64,000 bases of DNA from Typhlomys cinereus (GCA_023101885.1 JALPQD010000087.1:4325951-4389950); one strand, 5' to 3'; counted from the stretch's first letter, positions 36,330 through 47,718 are shown. The notes: generated from the letters alone by a model not told the origin. Translations and numbers: made by a program.

Positions 36330-36471
36330 CAATCAAGCGCGGGCCGAGCTCGGCGAGGCGGGAGCGGCTGCAGGCGGCGGCGGCGGTGGTGATGGGACCC
36401 CAGCGAGAGATCTGCGGCTAGGCTTGGCCGCACTTGCTCCACGGGGCAGGGGATCGGATCGGAGAAGGCAG
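36330..36471 (+). other. Nrsn1: Nrsn1 exon 1 (5' UTR), start estimated
   Basis: This is a GC-rich leader segment in the CpG island that ends in a consensus donor, CAG|GTAACC, with GT at 36472-36473. The left end is a guess placed just downstream of the E-box and GC boxes. It contains a complete nine-codon upstream ORF (36392-36421). It is non-coding with respect to neurensin. Confidence 0.5.
36392..36421 (+). CDS. Upstream ORF 1 in the Nrsn1 leader (MGPQREICG)
   Basis: An ATG at 36392 opens nine codons and closes with TAG at 36419-36421, all upstream of the exon 1 donor. It would lie in the mRNA if transcription starts left of 36392. The context has G at -3 and G at +4, which is fairly favourable. 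As a regulatory peptide it is inference only; its value would be in damping translation of the main ORF. Confidence 0.35.
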   Translation: MGPQREICG

Positions 36472-36540
36472 GTAACCACGCGAGCCCACCCGCGGGTGGC
36501 GGCCCTCGGTGATCCGTCTTTCTCACCACCGCGCCCTCTC

Positions 36541-38138
36541 CCCTTCCCCTTCTCCTCCCTCTTCAGCCACAAATCTCTCCCCTCGCCTCCCACAGCCTCG
36601 TTCATGTTTATCATGTGCACACACGCATTTGCAGAAACGATGCCAAAACGTAGAAATTAGAGGTCGCCAACCCCACGCTTTGGGGGTTTGTGGCTTGTGT
36701 TATGTAAGAATTGGGGGGCTGTGCAACGGTAAACTTAGGAGTTTCCTGTCTCTTCCAGAAGAAAGTTGTGTATTAGGCGAGCGTAAAATACACGCATTTG
36801 CAGTCTGCAAAGCTAATCGTCCGTTTCTTTTCCAGGCCGAATGGACCTTCTCTGGGCCCTGCCCCCAACTCTCTGGCCATGTCTGGACATGTTTGGGGGG
36901 CTTTGATGTAAATCTCAGGACCGATTTCTTTGTGTTGTTAGAAAGGAGCACCAGGGTGGAGGTCAGACCAGGACTGGTGAGGTTGGAACAGCTGGTGTTG
37001 ACTTAATTGGTTCCTGGCTTTGTGACAGCGATGTCTCCAGACCTTGGAGAATCCCAGGCTCCAGACAGACCAGCGCCTTGGAGGGAGGGCAGCACGTGGG
37101 CCCTGAGTGCCTCAGACATAGCAGGAAAGCCACAGATGGGGAAAAGAAAGGACACTGATTGAGAGAGACAGAGCCAGAACCCAGAGCCGGGAAAGGGGAA
37201 GGGGCAGGAGAGAATGGAGTGCTAGTAGGGATGATTGGGGATTCTAATATATTTTATAAACTTCTTTGTGTAGGCTCATATGCCTAGCAAACTTTGGGGA
37301 CAAGGGGATAGGTCTGGAAGACAGTACAGCTGCTCTCTCCATTAGAGATGGAAATATAAAGGAGTTTGCTAGGCCCTTTCCTGGCTTCTGGTGCCACCTT
37401 TGGCCCCTCCTACAAATGCTTGGACATGGGGAGAAGTCTGTCACCAGAAAGGATTTGAGTGGTCTCTCAGCTAACATGGCTCCAGTTTCTTTTTATTCTA
37501 GAGGATACAGTAATGCAGGAAATCAGTAGCTGTGCAGCCTCTTAATTGAATTTTCTTAGAGCCCTGCTTCTCTTAGGCGCTGCAGCGCTAACTGCTCATG
37601 ATAGGGAGACCACAGATAGATGTTGGAGTAAAAGTTGCCCCCATGAGAAAATTATTCAGAGTCTTAAAGGGAAAGTGCATGTAAGAATGTTGGAAGATTC
37701 AATGGCCACCACGCTCCCTTATTCTATAACGAAACAGCCCCCCCTCAAACACACACACACCCCATAAGACCCTTCAAGAGTGTCCAGGAGTCTCATCATT
37801 TCTTCCTTTGAAAATGATGGTCATGGATGGTCCAGTGGATGTGATCAACTCACAGCATGTAACAGCAGAATGTTTACAGTGCCCTGTGGTCTAGAAACCC
37901 CTTTGATCTCCCTTGATTCCACTAGTTGTCCTGGGAGATCATGACAAAGTTGTAAAATATGCGAGACTTCTGGGTTTGTTGTCTTTTTGTGTCAGCAAAG
38001 TTGCCTCTTTTGAACGAGAAGCTCCTGGTCTGGGTCTTTGTAAACTTGGCAAAAAGTTTTATTAGCTATGTGGATGGCTTGCGAAATTCAGATCTTGATC
38101 TGAGTCATTTATGTGCAGTTTTTTTCCCCCTTAAATAG
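36541..38138. other. Nrsn1: Nrsn1 intron 1
   Basis: About 1.67 kb from 36472, GC-rich at its start. I saw no repeat of known type except a short CA run at 37744-37762. The acceptor polypyrimidine tract is at 38119-38132. Confidence 0.6.
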
Positions 38139-38205
38139 GATTGAAGGATGTGCTGCTAAAAGGAAGGCCAAGGATAAAGAAGCACAGGACAAGCGAACTT
38201 CAGAG
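38139..38205 (+). other. Nrsn1: Nrsn1 exon 2 (5' UTR)
   Basis: A 67-nt candidate exon is bounded by a T/C-rich tract and AAATAG acceptor on the left and an AGAG|GTAAGA donor on the right. It cannot join exon 3 as an extended neurensin reading frame: its only ATG (38148) reaches TAA after three codons. It fits a leader exon between the CpG island and the coding exon. A (GATA)n tract starts about 130 bp after the donor. Support is from splice signals alone. Confidence 0.6.
38148..38159 (+). CDS. Upstream ORF 2 in the Nrsn1 leader (MCC)
   Basis: A minimal ORF, ATG TGC TGC TAA, lies inside candidate exon 2. It is too short to encode a functional product; if exon 2 is used it would be a second start-stop element ahead of the main start. 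It depends entirely on the exon 2 call. Confidence 0.3.
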   Translation: MCC

Positions 38206-38329
38206 GTAAGAATGAGCCCCTGTGTGTGTGGATCACAAAGGTCCTGTGATCTACGTGCAGGGAAGGGGGTGATTATGAAGAACTGCTTTTTCTTATTTTG
38301 GGTTTGAACTGACTGTGCTTTACTTATTA

Positions 38330-38341
38330 ATGATAGATAAG

Positions 38342-38386
<45 letters not shown>

Positions 38387-38395
38387 GCTAGATAT
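38330..38395. repeat. (GATA)n microsatellite in intron 2
   Basis: About 13 AGAT units, with scattered GATA/GATGA copies continuing to about 38530. Begins about 130 bp after the exon 2 donor. Confidence 0.9.
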
Positions 38396-39546
38396 AAAGG
38401 TTAGATGATAGATGACGAAGATAAATAGAAATAAATGATAAACTGATAAATTACAGATAGAGTACTGATAATAGATTGACAGTAGATGAAGATAATAGAG
38501 ACAGATGATTGATCGACAATAGATGAGTAGAAGGTGACATTACAGAGACACAGGTGTTTCGAAGGTTTCAAGCATCTGATACTGAGTAAGACACACATCA
38601 CGACTCTTTTCTAAATTAAAAGTGGCTGCCAATTCACTGACACAAGAAGTATTGTTTAAAAACCTCATTATACGAAAGCCATGATTTCTGGCTACTGGAG
38701 AAAAAGAAAATCTCTCTGAAATGACCTATTGGTAGAAACACCTTTCAAGGCTTATGGTTGCCATGATGTGATTCTAGAATGCCCGATTTCAAAGCATCCA
38801 ATCTGTGCATCTCTGTGTGTCCCACGCGAGTGAGGGAGTCTCTCGTGGGCATTGACCTGTTGGATAAGTGGTCGTGTGCCGGCCTCTGTGACCCCGGGGA
38901 ATTGGTTCTAGTGGGAACCTCACTCACAAGCCAGGAGCATTTTGAGAGAGAGAAGAACAGTCTGGAAAACACACCGGTGTTTGCCTTGGTGCCTGCCCCG
39001 CACCTGACTCACACACAGGGCCTTGGGAGGACACTCCTCCATCGCTGCCCCACTTCTCTCCAGGAGCCCAGGAAGTAAATAATCAGAGGCCTGTGTCGCC
39101 TTTGGAGTTTCACGAGGCAGAAAGATTCATTTCTGTTTTCAAAGCTAGGAGCATTCTCAAAGGAAAATGAGAAGTGGCCGCATAGACCAGCATGGCCAGT
39201 GCCCGGGCCCATGTGGCCACAGGAGCACGAATCAGGTCTGTTTGTCCAGTAAAGCAAGTGTCCAGAGACTGTCAGCATTTGCCTCTCCACCCGCTGTGAA
39301 AGCCTTTGCTAAAGTCTTTTGTTGCATTCATTGGTTCCCAAGTACCTACATCTCCCCGACCCAGAATCCACTGCGGGCACTCAGAGCCCCGTCCCCCCTG
39401 GTTACCATGACTTCATAGACCCTTAGTACACAGTCAGCGCTTTAAAGACACCAGCAAGAGATAGGCTTAAAAAAAAAGAAGTGAGTTTGCCATCATCCAC
39501 ATCAAGCCACGATAATTCTATGACAGGAAGTTTCAAAATACTGCAG

Positions 39547-39592
39547 GTTGAAGGGGTAACCAGGCTATAGGTTGAAGGGGTGACGAGGTTAG
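39547..39592. repeat. 24-bp doublet
   Basis: GGTTGAAGGGGTAACCAGGC and GGTTGAAGGGGTGACGAGGT are consecutive near-copies within intron 2. Confidence 0.7.
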
Positions 39593-39970
39593 AATGAGTT
39601 TTGCCCTCGTGGAGCTGACAGTCTGGAAGACTGTCCACCAGTCATCCACAAGTAGAAGAGAGACCAAGCTGGGCAGGGGGCAGGAGCGGATGTTGCAGAT
39701 CGTGAAGAGCATATGGATAGGATTCGGGAGAATCACCGTGGACTGTTCTCTTCCCGCATCTCTGGGACATCCCAGGTGCCAGGTGATATTGCTAAGGAAC
39801 ATTCACTTCATGCATAACTTTCATGCAGCTGACATAGTTGCTGAAAAAATTGGAAGAAAACAGCCAGGAATAGATCATGCAGCATCTATGAGGTCCTTCG
39901 AGGAGAACAGCTCCTCCATAGGTGGACCACCCCACGTGGGCCAGTGCTGGGAGTGTCCTGTCCTGATCAT

Positions 39971-40057
39971 AGGCTGGGGATGTGGGGCAGTGGGAGAGAG
40001 CTGGTCTAGCATGCATACACCCCAGGTTCCTGTGTTTGATCCCCAGCACCTCATAAA
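39971..40057 (+). mobile_element. ID-like SINE
   Basis: GGCTGGGGATGTGGGGCAGT, TCTAGCATGCATACACCCC and GTTTGATCCCCAGCACCTCA form an ID/BC1-type tRNA-Ala-like unit. It lies immediately left of a longer SINE. Confidence 0.65.
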
Positions 40058-40065
40058 ACAGCATG

Positions 40066-40297
40066 GCGGACTGGAGAGATGGCTCAGGGGTCAATCCTTT
40101 GTCTCGCAAGCAGAAGGACCTGTGTTCAGGTCCCAGGTCCCACGTAAAAATGCCAGGCAGAAACAGCAGTGGCCTGAACTTCTGGCCCTGGAAGGTGGAA
40201 CCTGGGAAATTCCAGAGCAAAGCCAAAAGGAGGTAGAAGCAATCCAGGATGATTCCCAGAGTCATCCTTGGTTGGGCCTCCACAGATATACACAGTG

Positions 40298-40385
<88 letters not shown>
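40066..40385 (+). mobile_element. B2-superfamily SINE, full length, with (TC)n(AC)n end
   Basis: One of the best-preserved copies: GGACTGGAGAGATGGCTCAG, GTGTTCAGGTCCCAGGTCCC, AAAAATGCCAGGCAGAAAC, GGAAATTCCAGAGCAAAGCC, GCAATCCAGGATGATTCCC. The tail is (TC)n at 40300-40336 then (AC)n to 40384. Confidence 0.9.
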
Positions 40386-40387
<2 letters not shown>

Positions 40388-40395
40388 GGACCTCA

Positions 40396-40512
40396 GGCTC
40401 TCACTTGTAATCCCAGCACTTGAGAGATGGAGTGAAGAAGTCAGAAGTTCAAGGCCAATTTATACCACACAGTGAACTGAGACCAGCCAGGGCTACAGGG
40501 CTCAGAAACAAA
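40396..40512 (+). mobile_element. B1-like SINE
   Basis: CTTGTAATCCCAGCACTTGA, GTTCAAGGCCAATTTATACC and GACCAGCCAGGGCTACAGGG then CAGAAACAAAACG; a B1-type element, directly after the previous SINE. Confidence 0.8.
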
Positions 40513-40642
40513 ACGGATGCAAGAGGCTGCAGTGGGATGTTTACAGAATACGCACCGGCAGAGGCCCACACAAACACAACTCTAGAAAGTGTTTGTATTT
40601 GCTTCTATGTGTCGACCTCCTGTCTCCAAGGAAAGTGCTCGT

Positions 40643-40900
40643 GGGCTAGGGAGATGCTCAGGGTTAAAGCCTTTGCCAGGAGCACAAGGATCCAAGCTCG
40701 GATCCCTAGATCCCATATTAAAATGCTGGGTGTTTCTGGCTGCAGCATGCAGTTCTGATCCTAACAGGCAGAGAAGAACAATAAGGAGGTAGAACAATCC
40801 AGGTGATTCCTGATATCCCTCTTGGTACACATACTCAAAAGTGCCCCATTGTATATACATGCACACAAGCGCAGAGAGAGAGAGAGAGAGAGAGAGAGCG
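40643..40900 (+). mobile_element. B2-superfamily SINE, diverged
   Basis: GGCTAGGGAGATGCTCAGGG, AAGCTCGGATCCCTAGATCC, AATAAGGAGGTAGAACAATC and TACACATACTCAAAAGTGCC match the family body with small deletions. The tail is (GA)n at 40875-40897. Confidence 0.75.
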
Positions 40901-40919
40901 CTTACAAATCCAGCTATTG

Positions 40920-42500
40920 AATACAAGCATCCGTATGGATATTTTGCGTTGGAAGTGACAATCCGCCAGATTTAAAGGTCTTCAGCACAGCCTTACCCGA
41001 ATCTGGCTTGTGAGTTGACTCTGTGATCCCACCTTGTGTGCGTGTGTGTCTGTGTCTGTGTGTCTGTATTGTCTCATATCACAACAGCACTCATTTGGAA
41101 TCCCCTGTATATTTGAATAAGCTAGCTCTGAGTATGTAAGTCGATATCTACCAGGTAACTGGCATTTTTTGTTGGGGACACAGTTTGTTCCTCACTGACT
41201 TGTCTGTGAGTTATAGAACTCACTCTTGAGGTTCTTAAGCCCCCAAACCTTTCCTCTGACATGTTAAACTGAGTTCTGAAGTGACTGTTCTCTTCTGGAA
41301 GTCGATACCAACTAGATGTGTCTTGGGGGGAAGACATCCCCAGGGGCTAGTGTTGTAAGTAACACACAAGAAACTGAAGTACTATTTAAATGAACAGCAA
41401 ACAAGATCCCATCTCTTTAATAACAAGCAGCCAGCCTGACACTTAAGCTTTGCACATGCTGGAACTGAGTAAGAATCTGGGGCCGAGAGCCAATGAGGCA
41501 CATTAGGGAGACCTGCAGTAATCAACTCATTCTGCAGGTCTGCAGCCAGAACTCCTAGAAATCTACATCTGGAAGGAATCAGAGTCCCAGTGGGGTCTGA
41601 GCCTCCTATGAGGTTGGTGAGATCATAACCCAGGGGGTGAGTGGGCTCGTCCAAGATCTCAGGACAGGGAGTTGGCGTCAGAACAGTGTGTTCCCAAGCA
41701 TCATCTGCTTGTGCAGGAGGCAGGCCAGGACTCTGGGACAATAAGCAAGCACATCTGGATGGCCTTCTGGGAGATGTCCAGCATCGCTGAACCCAGCGCA
41801 AACTCAGATTCAAAATATTTGTTCTGTAGTGCTCTCGCTCTCTCCCTCTCCCCCCCCTCTCAGATCATTTCACACATATTGTTTTCAGCAAAGCAAAGGA
41901 AAACTGCTAAGCCTTACAAACAACCTAGGATGCTGGAAAGGAGTGGGAATGAGGGCAGTCCGTGGCACAGTCCTGCTCAGTGCCATAGCTGAATACCAAG
42001 AAGGCAGACCCCCAGCGCTAAGCAAGGGAACTTTTTCTGTTGCTAAACTGTTGCTGGGGTTGGACTTGGCTCTTTCTTCCTGGTGAAGATGCTGGTACTT
42101 TGTTGAAAAGCAGATACTTGGGTGAGTTGGTTCTGACTGTGGTCTGAGTCAGCTGCTGCTCCTGCAAGCTGTAGCAGTCATGTCCTTCTGTCGCCCCCTC
42201 TCCCTGACTCACAGAACAACCTTTAGCAAGATGATTGTCCCATACCTCAGTTTCCTCAATGACAAAGCAGAGTGAGTGAATCTAATCCCGCCCCCCTGCT
42301 GCTGAGATGTCTCATTAGAATGTCAAGCAAGGTGACTCCCAACATAGGTCCCTTTGCAAGGGCTCAGATTAATCATCCTTGTGGCACAAATGTTAAGTAC
42401 CGATGAGATTGTAGCACTTTGCAAATAAAATCTAAGCAACAGTCTTTTGATGCATCAGATTGTTAGCTGCTATAAAGTGCATTCTAGTTATTATTTACTG
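40920..42500. other. Nrsn1: Nrsn1 intron 2, middle part
   Basis: Unique-looking sequence with a CTCTCGCTCTCTCCCTCTCC run near 41832-41860 and no recognised element otherwise. Confidence 0.35.
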
Positions 42501-42514
42501 TTTGAGATGGAGGG

Positions 42515-42615
42515 GGAGAAAAGAAAGAGAGCAAGGAAAGAGAAGGAAGGGAGGGAGGGAGGAAGGGAGGGAGGGAGGGAGGGAGGAAGGGAGGAAGGGA
42601 GGAAGGAAGGAAGGA

Positions 42616-42671
<56 letters not shown>

Positions 42672-42695
42672 GAAAAAAAAAGAAAGAAAGAAAGA
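42515..42695. repeat. Purine microsatellite (GGAA/GGGA/GAAA)n
   Basis: About 170 bp of almost pure purine: GGAA/GGGA units grade into pure (GAAA)n from 42614. Frames across it (Lys-Glu-Arg on +, Ser-Phe-Leu on -) are not genes. Confidence 0.95.
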
Positions 42696-42724
42696 TATAT
42701 ACATGCGTGCATGCCATGACGCAC

Positions 42725-42855
42725 AGGTAAAGGTCAAAAGACAACTTTTACAAGTCAGTTCTCTCCTCCATCACGTGGGCTTCCAGGGTTTGAACTCAGG
42801 TCACCTGGTTTGACAGCAGGCACCTTACCCACTGAGCTATCTCGCTGCATTCTAA
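42725..42855 (-). mobile_element. B3-like SINE, minus strand
   Basis: On +: AAGTCAGTTCTCTCCTCCAT, GGCTTCCAGGGTTTGAACTC and CTTACCCACTGAGCTATCTC, the reverse of a tRNA-like head. The purine tract to its left occupies the tail position. Confidence 0.65.
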
Positions 42856-43723
42856 AACCTCACCTGGCTGTGACATAATAGCCCTCTTTAAGCACACCTT
42901 TGCCTCTCCTGAATTACTGTTCAGGTTATTGCTTTAGATGTGGCAGCTCCTAGACCAAGAAGCTGCTGAATAAAACATTGACTCACGTGCAGAAAGATCT
43001 TCTGCCGGCTTCTACCCTTCATCTAACATTGAGGACCATATTTTCCAATTTTGACTGTATTTTCTAACCACATCCATTTGCAACTCAGAGTACCTAATAT
43101 GTTCACTATTCAATTTGTTCCCCTGGGACTTTGTTTCTGCAGGATTCTCTCCAGCTGTACTGATCCCATCGGCGTTAGTTACCCTGTTAGTTACCTTATG
43201 TGGTGCTTGGCACATTCCTGGCAGAAGCTCTGAAGCAAGGGTTCCTTTTGGATTGAAGTTCTGTACAGGGGATCCTGAGCACGGGAGCTGGAGGGACTGA
43301 CTGCACCCCACAGTCAGGAAGCGGGGGAGATAAGTGTCGGTGCCCAGCCCTCTTTCCTCTTTGATTCAAAGTTCCGGACTCTGACCCATGAAATGGTGCC
43401 ACCCATTAACCCAGAAACTCTCATAGACCTGCCCGGGGGTTTGTTCTCATGGTGATTCTAAATCCCACCAAGTCACCAAGGAAGATCAACACCATCGAAC
43501 CCAACTAGCGATCCCACCCTATGCCTGTCTTCCCCAGATATGCTTGCTGGTGACTTCACATGTGATCATATGTGTTTCTCTGGGCCTGGCGTCTAACTAG
43601 CTAGTCCAGTATTTCCTTGGGAAAAAAAATTTTTTTTCAACGAGATAATAACCTTGTATGTGGCACCCGAACATCACATATATATATAAAACTGTGTCCA
43701 CACAAGGAAAGCAGTCTGGAAAA

Positions 43724-43768
43724 CAACTTGAAAAATACCAAGTAAAACAACTTGAAAAATACCAAGTA
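43724..43768. repeat. 22-23-bp doublet
   Basis: AAACAACTTGAAAAATACCA is repeated back to back within intron 2. Confidence 0.8.
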
Positions 43769-44249
43769 CTTCCCATTTCTAGCTCCACACAAATATGCTT
43801 ACATGGAATTCAAAAATCAAAGAACAAAGGACTAAGAATTCCCAAAACCCAAATCATGGCCCTTCAGCAAACCTGAGAGTTATTAACCAAACCCATACAA
43901 TGGTCCTCTCCAAGGGTATAATTTAGAGTACTTTTGAGCTTAAGTGTATCCAGGCAGCCCACCAGGGAAGGAGAGCCTAGATTCATTTAACAAGTCTCTC
44001 AGGTCTTTCTTACGCTAGATGCCTTGGGGAAAGCAGAAGAATGGCTGGCTCTCCTCTGTCAGCCCTGGCCGCACGCACAGATGGATCTGCAGACATTTCA
44101 GTAATCACCGGAACATGCAGTGCTAAAGCGGGAGGTGCGCTCTGTTGGCCTGGGCAGGTCACGGCTGGTAGAGCAGGAAGCGTGTGTTACCCAGCAGCAT
44201 TCTGTGAGGCTTCCTGAGTGTGTTGCAGTTCACCTGCATGGTTGCTAAT

Positions 44250-44640
44250 AAATGACCCTCAAATGGCTTAAGGGAACAAGGGATTTATTCTCTTACAATA
44301 GATTGGTTATAGTTCCTCCTCTTTGCAGGAGAGCTCATACCAACACCAGGGCCGGAGAGGTGGCCACATCCTCACTATATAACAGCTGAGAGAGGGACGC
44401 TCCTTGTCAGACAAGCATGTCTAGCCAAATATACACAAGGATGCCAACTTTCTCAATCAGCTCTCTGTATTTTATTCCAGCGACTAGTCCCACCCACCAT
44501 GGTCTGGGCCTTCCCCATCAGCTAGACAATCTCCTGCAGGTTTGCTCTGGGCTTAATTCAACCACTAATTCTCTACAAATGTGCCCAGAACTCAAATCCT
44601 CAACTGTCAAGTTGACACCTCTGCCTAACTTTTATGACAG
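44250..44640 (-). mobile_element. MaLR-type LTR, copy A2 (minus)
   Basis: On the minus strand: GTGTCAACTTGACAGTTGAG, GGGAAGGCCCAGACCATGG, GGTTATATAG-like TATA (GTTATATAGTGAGG) and GAATAAATCCCTTG (poly(A) signal). Homologous to 17158-17545 and, inverted, to 59560-59815. It lies in intron 2, antisense to Nrsn1. Confidence 0.7.
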
Positions 44641-45094
44641 TGTGTAACAGGCAATTAAAACACTGGAGAAGATCTGAGGAAAACTAAGCACATCCCGCCA
44701 AAAAGTAAATAAATAAAAATAAAAAATCTAGGATAATCTAAGACAATGACTTGGTCGTTTAAGTGTACAAGCTACAGGTCTCTGAGATTAAAAGTCTGTC
44801 ACCAAGACACTGAGAACCTCAGACCTTCCTTGTGTCTCATGTCTGTAATGCTTATGCATTTGCATAATTTTAAATGCACAGTTTCATTTGTGGAGAACCA
44901 GTTCTAGTCGATGAGCACAGGGCAGAGTGTACATTCAGGAAAGGCGAGCAGCTGATAAGGAACCCAGGCAGTCCTTCAAAACGCTTTGAGAGAGAGGCGA
45001 TCTGATAGGCTGGCAGGACTGCGCCTGGCTCTCTCGATCCCGGGGCGAGCCCAGGGGGCCCGACCTCAGTGCTTGTTGTCATTGCAGCTGGAAG

Positions 45095-45262
45095 ATGACT
45101 TCCTGCAGCAGCACCAGGCAAGCTCAGCGCGGGCACCAGCGCTACGGTGTGCGGTCGTACCTGCACCAGTTCTACGAGGACTGTACAGGCTCCATCTGGG
45201 AGTATGAGGACGATTTCCAGATCCAGAGATCGCCTAACCGGTGGAACTCGGTATTCTGGAAG
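45095..45262 (+). CDS. Nrsn1: Neurensin-1, coding exon 3 (residues 1-56)
   Basis: The exon begins at 45088 after the acceptor TTGTTGTCATTGCAG and the start codon is seven bases in (A at -3, A at +4). It encodes MTSCSSTRQAQRGHQ followed by the family core RYGVRSYLHQFYEDC and an acidic/aromatic stretch IWEYEDDFQIQRSPNRW, ending FWK at the donor AAG|GTAAGG. This is the cytosolic N-terminal part of neurensin-1, a small two-pass membrane protein of neuronal vesicles (also called vesicular membrane protein p24) implicated in vesicle transport and neurite growth. The core matches NRSN1 far better than NRSN2 as I remember them. The segment ahead of RYGV has 15 residues, about seven fewer than in human NRSN1. 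Confidence 0.96.
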
Positions 45263-45264
45263 GT

Positions 45265-45600
45265 AAGGATGGTGTGTGTGTGTGCTGACGCTGCAGGCAG
45301 GGGCAGGGGCCAGAGGCTCCCACCACGCTCTGTATTACAGTATTTCACTCTTGGTGACTGCAAAGGCATTTTCCTTCCCTCAGGAAAGAAATTCTAAGGC
45401 GTGGGCCAAAGAACGCCTCTAAATGCAGTAGCATATTTGTGGGTACACTGGTAAAACGGGAGTGTGGCTAAATGCCATGAGCTAATCATCTCACTAGGTA
45501 TTGATGGGCCAGAAACTCGCTAGATCATTCAGGTGTGAAGATCTTCAGGTGCGCTCACAGGCCTGGCAGATCATCTGATACAATTGAATACCAACTTTCC
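45265..45600. other. Nrsn1: Nrsn1 intron 3, 5' part
   Basis: Donor GTAAGG at 45263. The following sequence is unique with no recognised element. Confidence 0.5.
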
Positions 45601-45624
45601 CCCGCCGACTCATGAACTTGGTCC

Positions 45625-45880
45625 CTCAGCTAGGCAGCAATGTTTGGAGAAGTTGTAAAGCCTGTGGAAGGTGGGGTGTCTCACTGGAGGAAGTGGATTA
45701 CTGGGCGGGGGTCGACCTTGAAGTTGAGGGCATGTGCTTGCTTCCCCCCACTTTCTGCTTCCTGATCCACAAGTACCTTCTGACCCAGTCAGAGGTGACT
45801 CCCACCGCCACACCTTTGCCCACCCTAATGAATTATGCCCCTGGCCCCAAGCAGGCTCCTTGCAGGTATTTGATCAGTGA
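45625..45880 (+). mobile_element. MaLR-type LTR fragment
   Basis: GGAAGGTGGGGTGTCTCACT, GAGGAAGTGGATTACTGGGC, CCTTGAAGTTGAGGGCATG, CTTTCTGCTTCCTGATCCAC and CCACCGCCACACC follow the order of this LTR class. No AATAAA is left. Confidence 0.6.
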
Positions 45881-45899
45881 CTGATACAATTATTAAGAA

Positions 45900-47660
45900 A
45901 TGGCTAGATGTGAGAGTCCACCCTGAAACATGGGGGGGAGGGACATAGGCTCTGCTCGCACATGCTGGTCTCTACCTGGGGGAAGGGCTCCTGGTACCTG
46001 GTCAGTCTTCTGCCCATGGGGTCCTGCACGGGACCCTGGATGGGGGAGGGTGCTTCCTGTAAACAGGGCTTGACCCTGTTTTCTTGACCCCCTACCTGTG
46101 TATGACCTCAGAGGTAGTCTTTCTACAAATGTTTGCCACCATGCGCTAGACGACCTAGTAAATCAGTAGATAGGTAAGAGATACTCTTTCACCTGAAGCC
46201 GTCCACAGTGAGACAGATGGAGTAGATGCTCACACACAGACAAAGTAGAGGCACACACACGGTCAGACAAAGTAGAGACACACACGTGTTGTTACAACCC
46301 ATGTGCCCAGTGCTCCTGTAGAAGCTGCCCAGGTACTTACCTAGGAGCCTCGCGGGTGACAGGGAGGAGTGTGTGTTTGGTGGCATGTACAGCAGAAGCA
46401 ACCTGTGGAGGAGACCCTGTGTCCCCAGGGACAGGAGGCTGAGGAGGAGCTGGGGGTGAGGGAGCCTGACGTATCTGGATGCTGGTAGCCAAAGAAGTGT
46501 GGCTGGTGCGTCCCAAGTGCAAGGAAAGGGTCAGAGATGGGGGAAATGCAGGCAAGAGCAGGATACCAAATGGCAATGCGAGAGAGATTTCTCCTGAGTC
46601 TTTAGTGTGAATACAGAGAGGCAGAACAACAATATTTAGACTGGTTGTGTATGCAGGGCTCTCCCAAGCTGGCATACACTCTCTCAGTGTGCGTGATTTT
46701 CTCAATGCTTCTGAGACTTCGCTGGTGACAAGAAACCATATTAAGTTCATTGTGGGGCATCAGCTTGGCTGTGGACAGAAGGATTGCCTCCTAGCAGTGA
46801 GGTGTGGGGGGCACGAAGTGGGAAGCGATCACATAGGTTTGCTCACTGGAAGGGAGACCTCTGTGTGAGGCACAGGGCTGATTGGAGATTCCGAGCTGAT
46901 TCTGAACCACAGCCTGGCATTGCACTGGGCTGAGCAGAGGATGATGCTGCCAGCCACGGCTGGACAGCTGTTGTGCATGGCTCACTGCAAGCAGAAAAGT
47001 CAGCAGCCTTGGGACTGAGAGATAAAGATCCAGCCCCACCCCTTCCAACCCCCCCCCATTCCTCCCCAATGACCTTCCCTCCCTCCAGCCCTCTGTCTCT
47101 CTGTCTGGTGGGTCTTGCATGCAGTGGTGATTTCTGCCTGCACAGCTGTGGGGCACCCGCTAGCCCTGCCCACCGGTTTGGCACACACTGTGTTTTCAGC
47201 CTTCAGCAACGCACCAGGAACGAGGAAGGGGATGTTGGTCCAAATGACAGTAGTGTCTGACTGGAATATTTCTGGAGCTGGAGGTCCTCTCCCAAGCCAA
47301 CCCTTCTTTGCAACACCGGGGTTACCACACCTGCTCTGCAGGACCAGGGCAGGCCTGGGACCCACAGCCCAGATAAAGGCCCTGCTCCTGCTGTTAGGGG
47401 AGGGGGTCTGTCGTTTCTAGCTGGGTCCTTTGCCCTTGTCTCTTAGGTGATCTTACCCACAGCCTGAGGTTGCTGCTCCCTAGGCATTCCAGTCCGCCTG
47501 CATTCCAGCCCTTCCCCGCATGCCGCATCACAGCTCCTAGGCTGTCAAAGCCTTTAAATGACTTGTCTGCGGGTTTTTGTTCCCTATGGTACCTCTCTTC
47601 AGGGCGACTTGACCTCAGAACTGTGTCCACAGGACAGTCTATATGATGCTGAATGGAATC
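45900..47660. other. Nrsn1: Nrsn1 intron 3, middle part
   Basis: Unique-looking DNA. Open frames up to 137 codons (46337-46750, minus) have no recognised family. Confidence 0.35.
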
Positions 47661-47668
47661 ACTTCCCC

Positions 47669-47671
<3 letters not shown>

Positions 47672-47718
<47 letters not shown>

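Larger units (their letters stand above)
36140..36540 (+). promoter_or_regulatory. Nrsn1: CpG-island promoter of Nrsn1
   Basis: This is the only strongly CpG-dense block near the gene. It holds overlapping GC boxes at 36238-36250, an inverted GC box at 36267-36276, a CACGTG E-box at 36317-36322 and a short GGC run at about 36373-36387. I see no TATA box, so a dispersed start is expected. A good splice donor follows at 36472. The E-box and GC boxes are candidate sites only; their use is inference. Confidence 0.75.

Noticed and set aside
39594..40475. 293-codon + open frame
   Set aside because: Its second half runs through an ID element, a B2-type SINE and (TC)n(AC)n; the first half has no known similarity.
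42447..42813. Lys-Glu-Arg and Ser-Phe-Leu frames on both strands
   Set aside because: Products of the purine microsatellite.
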